Shown here: in pieces, positions 6,578-13,738 of the stretch
How positions within the stretch are numbered: position 1 is the first letter of the stretch
Layout: each line of letters opens with the position of its first letter
DNA from: CADEDV01 sp964412375
Lineage (GTDB): Bacteria > Bacteroidota > Bacteroidia > Chitinophagales > Chitinophagaceae
Direction of reading: 5' to 3'
Assembly (NCBI GenBank): GCA_964412375.1
Contig: CAYPOD010000058.1
Span: 1-13,738, forward strand
Length of the DNA stretch: 13,738 nt
The notes under the pieces: generated by a model
Databases searched by the model: none
What the model saw: only the letters and a program-made list of their open reading frames with translations
What the model was told of the DNA's origin: nothing
Translations under genes and position numbers: made by a program

Positions 6578-8650
6578 TCAACCTTTCCTCTTACTGGTAG
6601 CTATACGATATAAAACAAATCCCATCAGGGCAAAGAAGGCAACACCTAACCACTTGTAACCTTCTCCCCCTCCCAGCATATTGGTCAATCCGTGTTCTGC
6701 ATTTACATTAGCCAGCTTAGCACTCACTTTATCATTTGCAGAAAGGAAGGCAACCAGTACCCCGGCTAATGCACCGCCGGCCACAAGCCCTGTTGCAAAA
6801 AGATTGCCCTTGCCAAGGTCTTCTTCTTCCGGTGCTATTTCAATCTTTTTCCTTTTTTGCCTCCACTCCACCAAGCCACGGATGGCGCCACCGATGAAGA
6901 TGGGCAGCGTGGTTGACAGCGGCAGGTAAATACCAATGGCAAAACTCAATGCCTTTATGCCGCACAACTCAATAACAATAGCGATGAATACTCCCACCAG
7001 CACAAACTGCCAGTCGAGATTAAACGATAAAATTCCTTTGATCAGTGTTGCCATCAATGTTCCCTGTGGTGCGGGGTAGGTATCTGTACCTATGGCATGC
7101 TGGATGCCTTGCAGTTTCATGGCTTCAGTTGGTGCATCTAATATTTGTATGGTAGCACCGATAGCAAGTGAAGAAACAATCACTCCTACAAATAAAGCCA
7201 GTTGCTGGTATTTTGGTGTAGCGCCGACAATATACCCGGTCTTCAAATCCTGTGATGTGGCGCCGGCATTGGCAGCCGCAATACAGATCATGCCACCCAC
7301 CACCAGGGCCATCGGCTCATAGACATGCCCTGTCCATTTCACAGCAATAAAGATGAGGCAGGTGCCCATCAGTGTTGCGATGGTCATTCCTGAAATGGGG
7401 TTATTGGAAGAACCGATCAAACCAACAATACGGGAAGATACCGTTACGAAAAAAGCGCCGAATATAATTACGAGAACACCCAGCAATAATTTGCTGCCGA
7501 TATTACCTCCGGGTATCAGTGTTCCCGGCATTAATGCGATTACCAGTATTAAAACCAAACTACCAATACCTACCACTTTCATGGAAAGATCTCTTTCAGT
7601 CCGGGGAACATTTCCTGAAGCGGCGGCAACACCATCTTTCTTTAATGAACCAAGACTTCCCTTAAAAGAAGAAATGATTGTTGGAATTGTTTTTATCAAT
7701 GTGATAAAACCGCCTGCAGCCACTGCACCGGCCCCAATTTGGCGGATATAAGCCCGGTATATAGCAGCCGACCAGTCATCAAACCCCTGTGTAGCAGGAT
7801 TCCAGCCTCCCGGTCCTCCTGCAGTATTGACATCATTTAAGTAACCAAGTTTTACCAACTGTGCTGCAATTATATCACCGTTGTCGTTCAGTAAACTGGC
7901 GAGCAACGGAGTGAATACAAACCAGCTCAGCACACCACCGGCAACCAGCACACCGGCGATCTTTGGTCCAATGATATAACCTACTCCCATATACTCCGGT
8001 GTGATCTCGCCGCTCACTTTTGCTGAAGGGAAAAAACGTTCGGCCTGTTTGGTCATGAAGGCCGGTGTTTCTGCAATCACATGAAATATTTTTTGCAGGA
8101 TGGCATAGCCAAACGCAAACCCCAGTCCCATAAAAGCTGTCTTTGCAAAATCACCCCCTCTTTCACCTGCTTTCAATACAGAAGCACAGGCTGTTCCTTC
8201 GGGATAAGGCAGGGTGCCATGTTCTTTTACAATCAGGGAACGGCGAAGCGGTATCATCATCAATGTTCCCAGTATGCCACCGAAAATGGCGAGTATCAGG
8301 ATAGTGAAATAATTAAAAAAGTCGGCGCTACCTGCGTCACTCAGAAAGATAAAACCTGGCAAAGTAAACACAACACCGGCTGCTACACTTTCACCGGCGC
8401 TGCCTGTTGTCTGAATGATATTGTTTTCAAGGATGGTGGTACGAAGAAATTTTCTGCCCAGGGTGATAGCGATGACGGCAATGGGAATGGATGCAGAAAC
8501 AGTTAGTCCTGCTTTCAATGCAAGATACACTGTAGCTGCGCCGAAGATAATACCAAATGCAGCGCCAGTCAGAACTGATTTGATGGTAAATTCTGCCATC
8601 TTATCATCCGGCGCAACAAAGGGTTTGAATGTGGTTTGCTTGTCTGACAT
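6578..8650 (-). CDS. OPT-family oligopeptide transporter
   Basis: Polytopic inner-membrane carrier of 690 residues, the usual size for bacterial OPT-superfamily members, which carry oligopeptides or, in the YSL branch, metal chelates, driven by protons. Conserved blocks are NNIIQTTGSAGESVAAGVVF (76-95), LPYPEGTACASVL (147-159), SRIVGLIGSSNNPISGMT (406-423), NAGATSQDLKTGYIVGATP (461-479) and LPLSTTLPIFIGGAIRGL (576-593). More than a dozen hydrophobic segments span the sequence, with a cytoplasmic-looking basic/acidic stretch WRQKRKKIEIAPEEEDLG near 596-613 before the last helices. The start is supported by the MSDKQTT leader just before the first conserved segment. The substrate cannot be read from sequence; peptide uptake is inferred from family and from the two POT genes upstream on the same strand. 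A hairpin separates it from the preceding POT gene. Confidence 0.93.
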   Translation of the reverse strand: MSDKQTTFKPFVAPDDKMAEFTIKSVLTGAAFGIIFGAATVYLALKAGLTVSASIPIAVIAITLGRKFLRTTILENNIIQTTGSAGESVAAGVVFTLPGFIFLSDAGSADFFNYFTILILAIFGGILGTLMMIPLRRSLIVKEHGTLPYPEGTACASVLKAGERGGDFAKTAFMGLGFAFGYAILQKIFHVIAETPAFMTKQAERFFPSAKVSGEITPEYMGVGYIIGPKIAGVLVAGGVLSWFVFTPLLASLLNDNGDIIAAQLVKLGYLNDVNTAGGPGGWNPATQGFDDWSAAIYRAYIRQIGAGAVAAGGFITLIKTIPTIISSFKGSLGSLKKDGVAAASGNVPRTERDLSMKVVGIGSLVLILVIALMPGTLIPGGNIGSKLLLGVLVIIFGAFFVTVSSRIVGLIGSSNNPISGMTIATLMGTCLIFIAVKWTGHVYEPMALVVGGMICIAAANAGATSQDLKTGYIVGATPKYQQLALFVGVIVSSLAIGATIQILDAPTEAMKLQGIQHAIGTDTYPAPQGTLMATLIKGILSFNLDWQFVLVGVFIAIVIELCGIKALSFAIGIYLPLSTTLPIFIGGAIRGLVEWRQKRKKIEIAPEEEDLGKGNLFATGLVAGGALAGVLVAFLSANDKVSAKLANVNAEHGLTNMLGGGEGYKWLGVAFFALMGFVLYRIATSKRKG

Positions 8651-8680
8651 AGCAGTTGGTTTTATGAAAGGGAAGATAAG

Positions 8681-8711
8681 AAAAAAGCCATGAGAGTTAA
8701 TTCATGGCTTT
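8681..8711 (-). terminator. Rho-independent terminator after the second POT gene
   Basis: On the minus strand a 10-bp perfect stem (AAAGCCATGA / TCATGGCTTT, 8684-8711) with an 8-nt loop is followed directly by T's (a TTTTTT run including the stem end). It starts about 20 nt past the stop of the POT gene at 8733 and ends only 30 nt before the ATG of the OPT gene, so it either terminates POT transcription or limits read-through into the OPT gene. Confidence 0.85.
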
Positions 8712-8732
8712 GATATGAAGTTATTTCCTTGT

Positions 8733-10364
8733 CTAACTCACTCCTTTTTCTTTCATGATCTTATTCAGCCATTTCAGCATAGCAAAACACATCAGTGCCG
8801 CCACCATCAGTAATCCGAAGTTTAACCAGAAGAAATTTGCTTTATGATTATACTGGTCCCACATGGATGACAATACGCCGGATAACTTATTACCAATGGA
8901 CGTTGCCAAGAACCAGCCTCCCATCATTAAGGAAGTGATCCTGACCGGGCTCAATTTTGAAACTAAAGACAGACCCATAGGGCTTAGCAACAGTTCGCCT
9001 ATTGTAATTACTCCGTAACTGGATATAAGCCACAACACACTTGCCTTTTCTGTTCCGTTATTACATGCATAAACGGCTCCTACCATTACCAGCGCCGACA
9101 AACCTGAAACAAAAAGTCCAAATGCAATTTTTGTAGCAGTAGAGGGCTCTTTGTTTCTTCTGCGCATCCAGGTAAAGAATGCCACAACCAATGGTGTTAA
9201 AAGAATAACCCAGCCCGGGTTAATAGACTGGCTGAGATTAGTTGCCCACAAGCTTACTGTATCACCATCAGCAGGCTTTTTATCTTCTGGAATATTTTTG
9301 AAATAGACCGGGTAATTAATTTCCCTGATCACTTGTCCGTTGTCCTTCTGCAACCTGAACTGATCATCATACTTTGCCACAGAATCCTGCGTATAGGAAA
9401 CTTTTTGTGAAAAGTTGAGTTTTTCAAAAACGGTTTGAGCTGCCCCGGTCACTTCACGGTTGGTATAACGGTCTGCCCAGGTATTCAATGCAGAACCATT
9501 TTGCTTGAATACCGCCCAGAACATCACTACTACTGCAAAAATGGCAAGCAGTGCGGCGATTGGTCTTTTCTCATCTTTGTTTGCCCGGAAATAAAGAGAA
9601 GTATAGAAATATATTACCGGCAAACAGGCAAAGAGAAATGCATCCGTAGAATCAGAGCCTACTAGGTTACCGGGTATCAGCCAGCCAAGAATACCGGCTA
9701 CTATAGAAGGTACAAAAATGGTCAGAACGATTCGTGTCATGGACATATCTTTTTCCGTGACACCTTTCTTAATATCGAACTCCTTATAATGCTTTGTACC
9801 AACCAGGAAAATGATCACTCCCAAAAACATGCCCACACCGGCAGCAATAAAAGCAGCACCCCAGCCATAAGCGATGTATAAAGCAGCGCCAAAAAAATTG
9901 CAGATAAAGGCGCCGATGTTGATGCCCATATAAAAGATGTTGTAACCATCATCTTTTTGTTTCACATACTGGGGTGTTGTATAAACATTGCCTAACAGGG
10001 TAGAGATATTAGGTTTAAAGAATCCATTCCCAAAAATCACTAGTGTCATGGAAAGGTATAGCATAGGAAGACTATGCACCGACATCAGGCAGTAACCTGC
10101 ACCCATCATCAGTCCGCCCATGATAATGGATTTACGATACCCGAGATAACGATCGGCCAGTAATCCGCCTATAAAAGGGGTAAGAAATACGAGAGCTATA
10201 AATGTTCCATACAGATCTGCAGATTCTGCTTCTGTCATGGCATAACCTGTTTTCACATCCTTGAGGTACAAGGTAAATATTCCGATCATCAGGTAGTAGC
10301 CAAATCGCTCCCACATTTCAGAAAAGAATAGAAAAGGCAGGGCTTTAGGATGTTTCTTCCACAT
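8733..10364 (-). CDS. POT/PTR2-family proton-coupled peptide transporter (second paralogue)
   Basis: Major-facilitator peptide:H+ symporter of 543 residues for di- and tripeptides at the inner membrane. The proton-coupling motif ExxER is EMWER at 16-20, followed by FGYYL. GGLLADRYLGYRKSI (66-80) is the MFS loop motif and YNIFYMGINIGAFICNF (141-157) the PTR2 signature. The second half contains FWAVFKQNGSALNTWADR (282-299, TM7) and the SPMGLSLVSKLSP block (461-473). Between TM7 (ending near 289) and TM8 (from about 380) lies an insertion of roughly 75-90 mostly hydrophilic residues, predicted periplasmic, longer than in well-studied bacterial POTs. The neighbouring gene at 10465-12141 is a paralogue with the same architecture, consistent with an old tandem duplication. 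It has its own likely promoter and terminator. Substrate selectivity cannot be predicted. Confidence 0.94.
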   Translation of the reverse strand: MWKKHPKALPFLFFSEMWERFGYYLMIGIFTLYLKDVKTGYAMTEAESADLYGTFIALVFLTPFIGGLLADRYLGYRKSIIMGGLMMGAGYCLMSVHSLPMLYLSMTLVIFGNGFFKPNISTLLGNVYTTPQYVKQKDDGYNIFYMGINIGAFICNFFGAALYIAYGWGAAFIAAGVGMFLGVIIFLVGTKHYKEFDIKKGVTEKDMSMTRIVLTIFVPSIVAGILGWLIPGNLVGSDSTDAFLFACLPVIYFYTSLYFRANKDEKRPIAALLAIFAVVVMFWAVFKQNGSALNTWADRYTNREVTGAAQTVFEKLNFSQKVSYTQDSVAKYDDQFRLQKDNGQVIREINYPVYFKNIPEDKKPADGDTVSLWATNLSQSINPGWVILLTPLVVAFFTWMRRRNKEPSTATKIAFGLFVSGLSALVMVGAVYACNNGTEKASVLWLISSYGVITIGELLLSPMGLSLVSKLSPVRITSLMMGGWFLATSIGNKLSGVLSSMWDQYNHKANFFWLNFGLLMVAALMCFAMLKWLNKIMKEKGVS

Positions 10365-10383
10365 GCAGTATTAATTTAATAGG

Positions 10384-10417
10384 GAAAGATAGGAAAACTG
10401 TCGTTAGGGAAAACAAA
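10384..10417 (-). promoter_or_regulatory. Candidate promoter of the second POT gene
   Basis: On the minus strand TTTG (10414-10417) is followed by 22 nt and TATCTTTC (10384-10391), which fits TAnnTTTG except for the last base. It ends 19 nt before the ATG. The TTTG lies in the T-tract of the preceding terminator, so promoter and terminator overlap. Moderate support only. Confidence 0.4.
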
Positions 10418-10446
10418 AGGCGTTCGCCGGGTGGTGAACGCCTTTT
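10415..10446 (-). terminator. Rho-independent terminator after the first POT gene
   Basis: An 11-bp stem (AAAAGGCGTTC at 10415-10425 with its complement at 10436-10446) extends by three more pairs including one G-U to a 4-nt loop. On the minus strand the T-tract is TTTTGTTTT. It begins 18 nt after the stop of the POT gene ending at 10465. Confidence 0.88.
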
Positions 10447-10464
10447 TATGAATGATTAAAATAT

Positions 10465-12141
10465 TTAAGCAGAACCTGTTTTGTCTTTAACGATCTGGTT
10501 GAGTGATTTAATTCTCGAATAAATAAGAATTCCCCCGATGAATGCGGCAACCACCAATATCAGGAAGAACATTTTTTTATCTGTAAAATCATCCCAGAAA
10601 CTGGTCATAACACCCGCCACTTTTCCTCCGATCGAGGTGGAAAGAAACCATCCTCCCATTAACAACGAGGTCAGCCTGGCCGGTGATAGTTTTGATACCA
10701 ATGAAAGACCCATCGGGCTCAGGAAAATTTCACTGATCGTAAAAATGAAATATGTAAGCCAAAGCCAGATAGCTGATGCCTTGTGTGTGTAAATGGACGG
10801 AACAGACATGATCGCAAAGACCATGACCAGTGCGGACAAACCGGATATAAACAAAGCCATTCCGAATTTCGACATGGTCGTTGGCTCTTTATTTCGTTTC
10901 CGCAACCAGCTAAAGAACGGCACAAAGAACAATGTCAGCAGAACGATAAACAATGGATTGATGGACTGGAACAATTCTGTATTGGTTAGCTTCACCTCTT
11001 TACCCTGCGGCCATTGGTCTTTGGGCACATTCACAAAGTAGGGGTCTGGTCCCATTTCTTGTATCACATTACCACTGTCGTCTTTAACCACCCGCATATA
11101 TGCGTCCAGTTTATTGACCAATCGTGGTGTGTCAGTGACTTTTTGCATAGGGAAAATAGCCCCTGTTATTTTAGCCGTTGTCTCTGAAGCCTGCCTGTCG
11201 GTATGTTTTTCCGCCCATAGTGTAAGCCCCGTTGAGTTTTGATTATAAATAGTCCAGAAAGCTATGGCAATGGCAAAAATGAATAGCAAAGCACCGATGC
11301 CTTTCTTATCCTGGCCCTTTGCTCTAACCCACAGCGAAATATAAAAAGCAATAATCGGTAAGCAGGCAAATATGAATGCGTCATTTGCCTGTGTGCCCAT
11401 AATTGGAGTTCCAAAAAATTGTGTCGGTACAAACCATCCGATCACGGCTGCAATTATTGCAGGCAGAAACACTGTTCCGAAAATCTGGGTTAACGTCATA
11501 TCCTCGGCCTGCACCGGTTTTTTAACATCGGCCGACTTAATATCTTTATCCTTCATGGCAGCAGCCAGAATGATCATTCCAATAATAAGCCCTATCCCTG
11601 CTGCTGCAAAAGCCCATCCCCAGCCATATTTATTACGAAGAAAAGCTGCAACAAAATTGCACACAAAAGCACCGATATTAATACCCATGTAAAAGATATT
11701 ATAGGCATTATCTTTTAACGGCTTTAAATCCTCCCGGTTGTAGATATTACCCAACAGTGTGGATATGTTTGGTTTGAAAAAACCGTTACCCACAATAATA
11801 AGTGCAAGCGAGACAAACATAGCCGTATCACCGGGTAATGCTAGACCCAAATAGCCTGCGGCCATTAAAGATCCACCGATAAAGATAGATTTGACATACC
11901 CAAGATACCTGTCGGCAATTAATCCGCCGATAAATGGTGTCAAATAGACCAATGCTATAAAACTTCCAACTATATCAGCACCGATTTTCCCGGAAAATCC
12001 TTTGCCGCCGGTTGTAGTGTCTGTCATATAGAGGAAAAGAATGCCGACCATCAGGTAATAAGCAAACCTCTCCCACATTTCTGTAAAGAAGAGAACATAA
12101 AGTGCTTTAGGATGGCGACCTGTTTTTGCAGCATCATTCAT
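10465..12141 (-). CDS. POT/PTR2-family proton-coupled peptide transporter (first paralogue)
   Basis: Peptide:H+ symporter of 558 residues, inner membrane. Landmarks parallel the neighbouring paralogue: EMWER at 21-25 followed by FAYYL, GGLIADRYLGYVKSI (72-86), YNIFYMGINIGAFVCNF (147-163), a TM7 segment ending in FWTIYNQNSTGLTLWAEK (295-312), and SPMGLSLVSKLSP (475-487). The TM7-TM8 insertion is also present (about 313-392), with similar features such as a D-G-N-V-I-Q-E type turn and a following Y-F-x-N-V/I-P, though the rest diverges. Transmembrane parts are much better conserved between the two paralogues than this loop or the cytoplasmic linker after TM6. The gene is divergent from purD, has the best promoter match in the window 23 nt upstream, and is followed by a strong terminator, so it can be a single-gene transcript. 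Confidence 0.94.
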   Translation of the reverse strand: MNDAAKTGRHPKALYVLFFTEMWERFAYYLMVGILFLYMTDTTTGGKGFSGKIGADIVGSFIALVYLTPFIGGLIADRYLGYVKSIFIGGSLMAAGYLGLALPGDTAMFVSLALIIVGNGFFKPNISTLLGNIYNREDLKPLKDNAYNIFYMGINIGAFVCNFVAAFLRNKYGWGWAFAAAGIGLIIGMIILAAAMKDKDIKSADVKKPVQAEDMTLTQIFGTVFLPAIIAAVIGWFVPTQFFGTPIMGTQANDAFIFACLPIIAFYISLWVRAKGQDKKGIGALLFIFAIAIAFWTIYNQNSTGLTLWAEKHTDRQASETTAKITGAIFPMQKVTDTPRLVNKLDAYMRVVKDDSGNVIQEMGPDPYFVNVPKDQWPQGKEVKLTNTELFQSINPLFIVLLTLFFVPFFSWLRKRNKEPTTMSKFGMALFISGLSALVMVFAIMSVPSIYTHKASAIWLWLTYFIFTISEIFLSPMGLSLVSKLSPARLTSLLMGGWFLSTSIGGKVAGVMTSFWDDFTDKKMFFLILVVAAFIGGILIYSRIKSLNQIVKDKTGSA

Positions 12142-12163
12142 AAAAATTATTTTAGTTTACAAT

Positions 12164-12194
12164 CAAAGCTATTAACCGTTAGTAAGCAACCAAA
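12164..12194 (-). promoter_or_regulatory. Bacteroidota-type promoter of the first POT gene
   Basis: On the minus strand TTTG (12191-12194), a 19-nt spacer and TAGCTTTG (12164-12171) match the Bacteroidota -33/-7 consensus (TTTG, 19-21 nt, TAnnTTTG) at every fixed position. The -7 box ends 22 nt before the ATG, giving a short A/T-rich leader without a Shine-Dalgarno sequence. Confidence 0.68.
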
Positions 12195-12204
12195 ATACAG
12201 AAAA

Positions 12205-12237
12205 TTGACCACTCCCAAATTTTTCAAACTATCTTTA
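12205..12237 (+). promoter_or_regulatory. Candidate promoter of purD
   Basis: TTG at 12205-12207, a 22-nt spacer and TATCTTTA at 12230-12237 (one mismatch to TAnnTTTG) precede purD by 48 nt. The -33 element lies about 10 bp from that of the divergent POT promoter, so the two promoters are back to back. I see no purine-type riboswitch or PurR-like palindrome in the leader. Confidence 0.38.
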
Positions 12238-12285
12238 TGAATCGTACCGATATTCGCAATTCTTAGTATCCAACTGTAGCAACCC

Positions 12286-13569
12286 ATGCGAATTCTTTTA
12301 TTAGGCTCTGGCGGCAGGGAACATGCCCTTGCCTGGAAACTCAACCAAAGTGTGTGGGCCAATCCCCTCTACATTGCCCCGGGCAATCCCGGCACTGCCC
12401 AATGCGGCAACAACGTGGATCTCGATATCAATGATTTTACAGCAGTAGGCAACTTTTGCATCCGGGAAAATATTGAAATGGTGGTAGTGGGACCTGAAGA
12501 ACCCCTGGTGAATGGGATTTACGATCATTTTAAAGCCGATGAGAAATTAAAAGATATTTTCTTTATCGGACCCTCCCAACAAGGAGCCCAGCTGGAAGGT
12601 AGTAAAGCTTTTGCCAAACAGTTCATGATGCGGCATAATATCCCTACAGCTGCCTACCGGGAATTTACAATGGAGAATTATGCAGACGGGGTCAAATACC
12701 TGCAACAGCATACGCTGCCCATTGTGGTGAAAGCGGATGGACTTGCTGCTGGAAAAGGAGTGGCCATCTGCAATAGTCATGTGGAAGCCATTGCAGAATT
12801 TGAACTGATGATACAGGAAGCAAAGTTTGGCGAAGCCAGCAAAAAAGTGGTGGTGGAAGAGTTCCTGGATGGCATTGAATTAAGTGTCTTTGTAATCACC
12901 GATGGCAAAAATTATCTGCTGCTGCCTGAGGCAAAGGACTATAAAAGAATAAAAGAAGGTGACAAAGGGTTGAACACAGGCGGTATGGGGGCAGTCAGTC
13001 CATTACCCTTTGCAACGCCTGGTTTTATGTATAAAGTGGAAGAACGGATCATCAAACCCACTATAAACGGCTTATATAAAGAAGGAATTGAATATACCGG
13101 CTTTGTTTTCTTTGGTCTCATCAATGTGAACGGTGATCCGTATGTCATCGAGTACAATTGCCGCATGGGCGATCCCGAAACCGAGGTGGTGATGGCGAGG
13201 ATCGAAACCGACCTGGTGGGTCTTTGTGTAGCTGCCACTCAAAAAGAACTGGACCAGGTGGTGTTACGGGTGGATGAAAGAGCTGCCGCTACCGTGATGG
13301 CTGTGAGTCGCGGATATCCCACCGGCTATGAAAAAGGTTACGAGATCACCGGGCTGGATGGCAAATACGGTAAACAATCTCTCATCTTTCATGCCGGCAC
13401 CAAACAGGAAGAAGATGGCAGAATAGTAACCAATGGCGGTCGGGTGCTTTGTGTCACCTCTTATGGAAAAGATATTACCGAAGCCGTGAATACTTCGCTG
13501 GATGTGCTCGATCATATCAGTTATGATGGTATTTATTACCGGACGGATATAGGATATGAATTCAGATAA
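12286..13569 (+). CDS. purD: Phosphoribosylamine-glycine ligase (GAR synthetase)
   Basis: Second step of de novo purine synthesis: ATP-dependent joining of glycine to 5-phosphoribosylamine in the cytoplasm. At 427 residues it has the normal length for a monofunctional PurD. The N-terminal domain starts with MRILLLGSGGREHALAWKL, followed by VVGPEEPL (67-74) and GSKAFAK (105-111). The ATP-grasp domain has VVKADGLAAGKGV (147-159), GGMGAVSP (232-239) and the signature CRMGDPETE (292-300), with Glu289 and Asn291 as likely Mg-ATP ligands. The C-terminal domain has SRGYPTGYEKGYE, IFHAGT and NGGRVLCVTSYG. No motif is missing. The start is fixed by the glycine-rich loop that begins seven residues in. 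Other pur genes are not adjacent, so this is a stand-alone purD. It is divergent from the POT gene and followed two bases after its stop by a long palindrome. Confidence 0.98.
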   Translation: MRILLLGSGGREHALAWKLNQSVWANPLYIAPGNPGTAQCGNNVDLDINDFTAVGNFCIRENIEMVVVGPEEPLVNGIYDHFKADEKLKDIFFIGPSQQGAQLEGSKAFAKQFMMRHNIPTAAYREFTMENYADGVKYLQQHTLPIVVKADGLAAGKGVAICNSHVEAIAEFELMIQEAKFGEASKKVVVEEFLDGIELSVFVITDGKNYLLLPEAKDYKRIKEGDKGLNTGGMGAVSPLPFATPGFMYKVEERIIKPTINGLYKEGIEYTGFVFFGLINVNGDPYVIEYNCRMGDPETEVVMARIETDLVGLCVAATQKELDQVVLRVDERAAATVMAVSRGYPTGYEKGYEITGLDGKYGKQSLIFHAGTKQEEDGRIVTNGGRVLCVTSYGKDITEAVNTSLDVLDHISYDGIYYRTDIGYEFR

Positions 13570-13570
13570 T

Positions 13571-13603
13571 ACGTACGCCATACCTCAGAGGTATGGCATA
13601 CGT
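13571..13603. repeat. 33-bp imperfect palindrome between purD and kynA
   Basis: GCCATACCT (13577-13585) pairs perfectly with AGGTATGGC (13589-13597) around a CAG loop; after one C/A mismatch the arms continue as ACGTA (13571-13575) and TACGT (13599-13603). There is no T-tract after it, unlike the other hairpins in this window. It could be a weak purD terminator or, given its position just upstream of the kynA -7 box, a protein-binding operator. Confidence 0.75.
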
Positions 13604-13606
13604 TAC

Positions 13607-13614
13607 TACATTTG
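13607..13614 (+). promoter_or_regulatory. Candidate -7 box of kynA
   Basis: TACATTTG matches TAnnTTTG exactly and ends 14 nt before the kynA ATG. No TTG occurs at the -33 position; that region is occupied by the right half of the palindrome at 13571-13603, which fits a promoter that depends on, or is blocked by, a bound regulator. Confidence 0.5.
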
Positions 13615-13628
13615 CACAAACAATCCCG

Positions 13629-13738
13629 ATGCCTGCCGAAGTACATTACCACGACTATTTGCAATTAGATAAAATTCTTAACGCACAGTTTCCCGAAAGC
13701 GATAAACAAAACCTGCCGGCGCATGATGAAATGCTCTT
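13629..13738 (+). CDS. kynA: Tryptophan 2,3-dioxygenase, N-terminal fragment cut by window edge
   Basis: Only 36 codons are visible, from ATG at 13629, and the frame is open to the right edge. The peptide contains HYHDYLQLDKILNAQFPES and AHDEML, which match the conserved N-terminus of haem-containing tryptophan 2,3-dioxygenases (Y-x-x-Y-L-x-L-D-x-L/I-L and HDEMLF). The enzyme opens the indole ring of L-tryptophan with O2 to N-formylkynurenine, the first step of the kynurenine pathway. The substrate and haem residues beyond this point lie outside the window. The leader from the -7 box to the ATG is about 14 nt and has no Shine-Dalgarno sequence. Other kynurenine genes, if clustered, would be to the right. 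Confidence 0.88.
   Translation, partial: MPAEVHYHDYLQLDKILNAQFPESDKQNLPAHDEML

Noticed and set aside
8081..8506. Plus-strand ORF of 141 codons antisense to the OPT gene
   Set aside because: Cys/Thr/Gln-rich, low-plausibility translation opposite conserved OPT blocks; no start context or homology visible.
12147..12362. Minus-strand ORF of 71 codons spanning the POT-purD gap
   Set aside because: It overlaps the start of purD antisense and covers the promoter elements; no family similarity seen.
1..13738. CRISPR, tRNA/rRNA, transposase, phage or toxin-antitoxin content
   Set aside because: No regularly spaced repeats, cloverleaf-like sequences, transposase motifs or small paired ORFs in the intergenic gaps, which are nearly all under 230 bp.

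Overview
The window looks like a chromosomal segment of a Bacteroidota member, most likely order Chitinophagales (Chitinophagaceae-like). The reasons are the sequence flavour of SerRS, PurD and tryptophan 2,3-dioxygenase, the DUF1800-DUF1501 gene pair, A/T-rich leaders without clear Shine-Dalgarno sequences, and several boxes fitting the Bacteroidota sigma factor consensus (TTTG, about 19-22 nt, TAnnTTTG). The taxonomic call is an inference; no rRNA is present. Nothing points to a phage, plasmid, IS element, CRISPR array, tRNA or rRNA. All genes look intact except the two cut by the window edges.

Layout, left to right: the 3' part of serS (+) ends at a hairpin shared with a convergent secreted M43-type metalloprotease lipoprotein gene (-). 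Upstream of the protease, on the same strand, is an AlkB-type membrane non-haem di-iron monooxygenase (-). Divergent from it is a two-gene unit, DUF1800 then DUF1501 (+). A REP-like palindromic sequence lies in the gap between these two genes and in the first codons of the DUF1501 gene. A second shared hairpin separates DUF1501 from three consecutive peptide-transporter genes on the minus strand. In transcription order these are a POT/PTR2 transporter (12141 to 10465), a second POT/PTR2 paralogue (10364 to 8733) and an OPT-family transporter (8650 to 6578). Each POT gene is followed by a Rho-independent-type hairpin. Divergent from the first POT gene is purD (+), followed by a 33-bp imperfect palindrome, a consensus -7 box and the first 36 codons of a tryptophan 2,3-dioxygenase gene (kynA, +) that runs off the right edge.

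Functional reading: translation (serS) and purine synthesis (purD) are housekeeping. The exported protease, the three peptide-uptake carriers and the tryptophan-degrading enzyme suit an organism that feeds on proteins and peptides, although nothing shows they form one regulon. The least understood part is the DUF1800-DUF1501 pair, a widespread gene couple without, as far as I know, a settled function. No clearly new multi-gene system is visible. The items most worth a second look are the element-derived N-terminus of the DUF1501 protein, the palindrome at the kynA promoter, and the long periplasmic insertion shared by the two POT paralogues.
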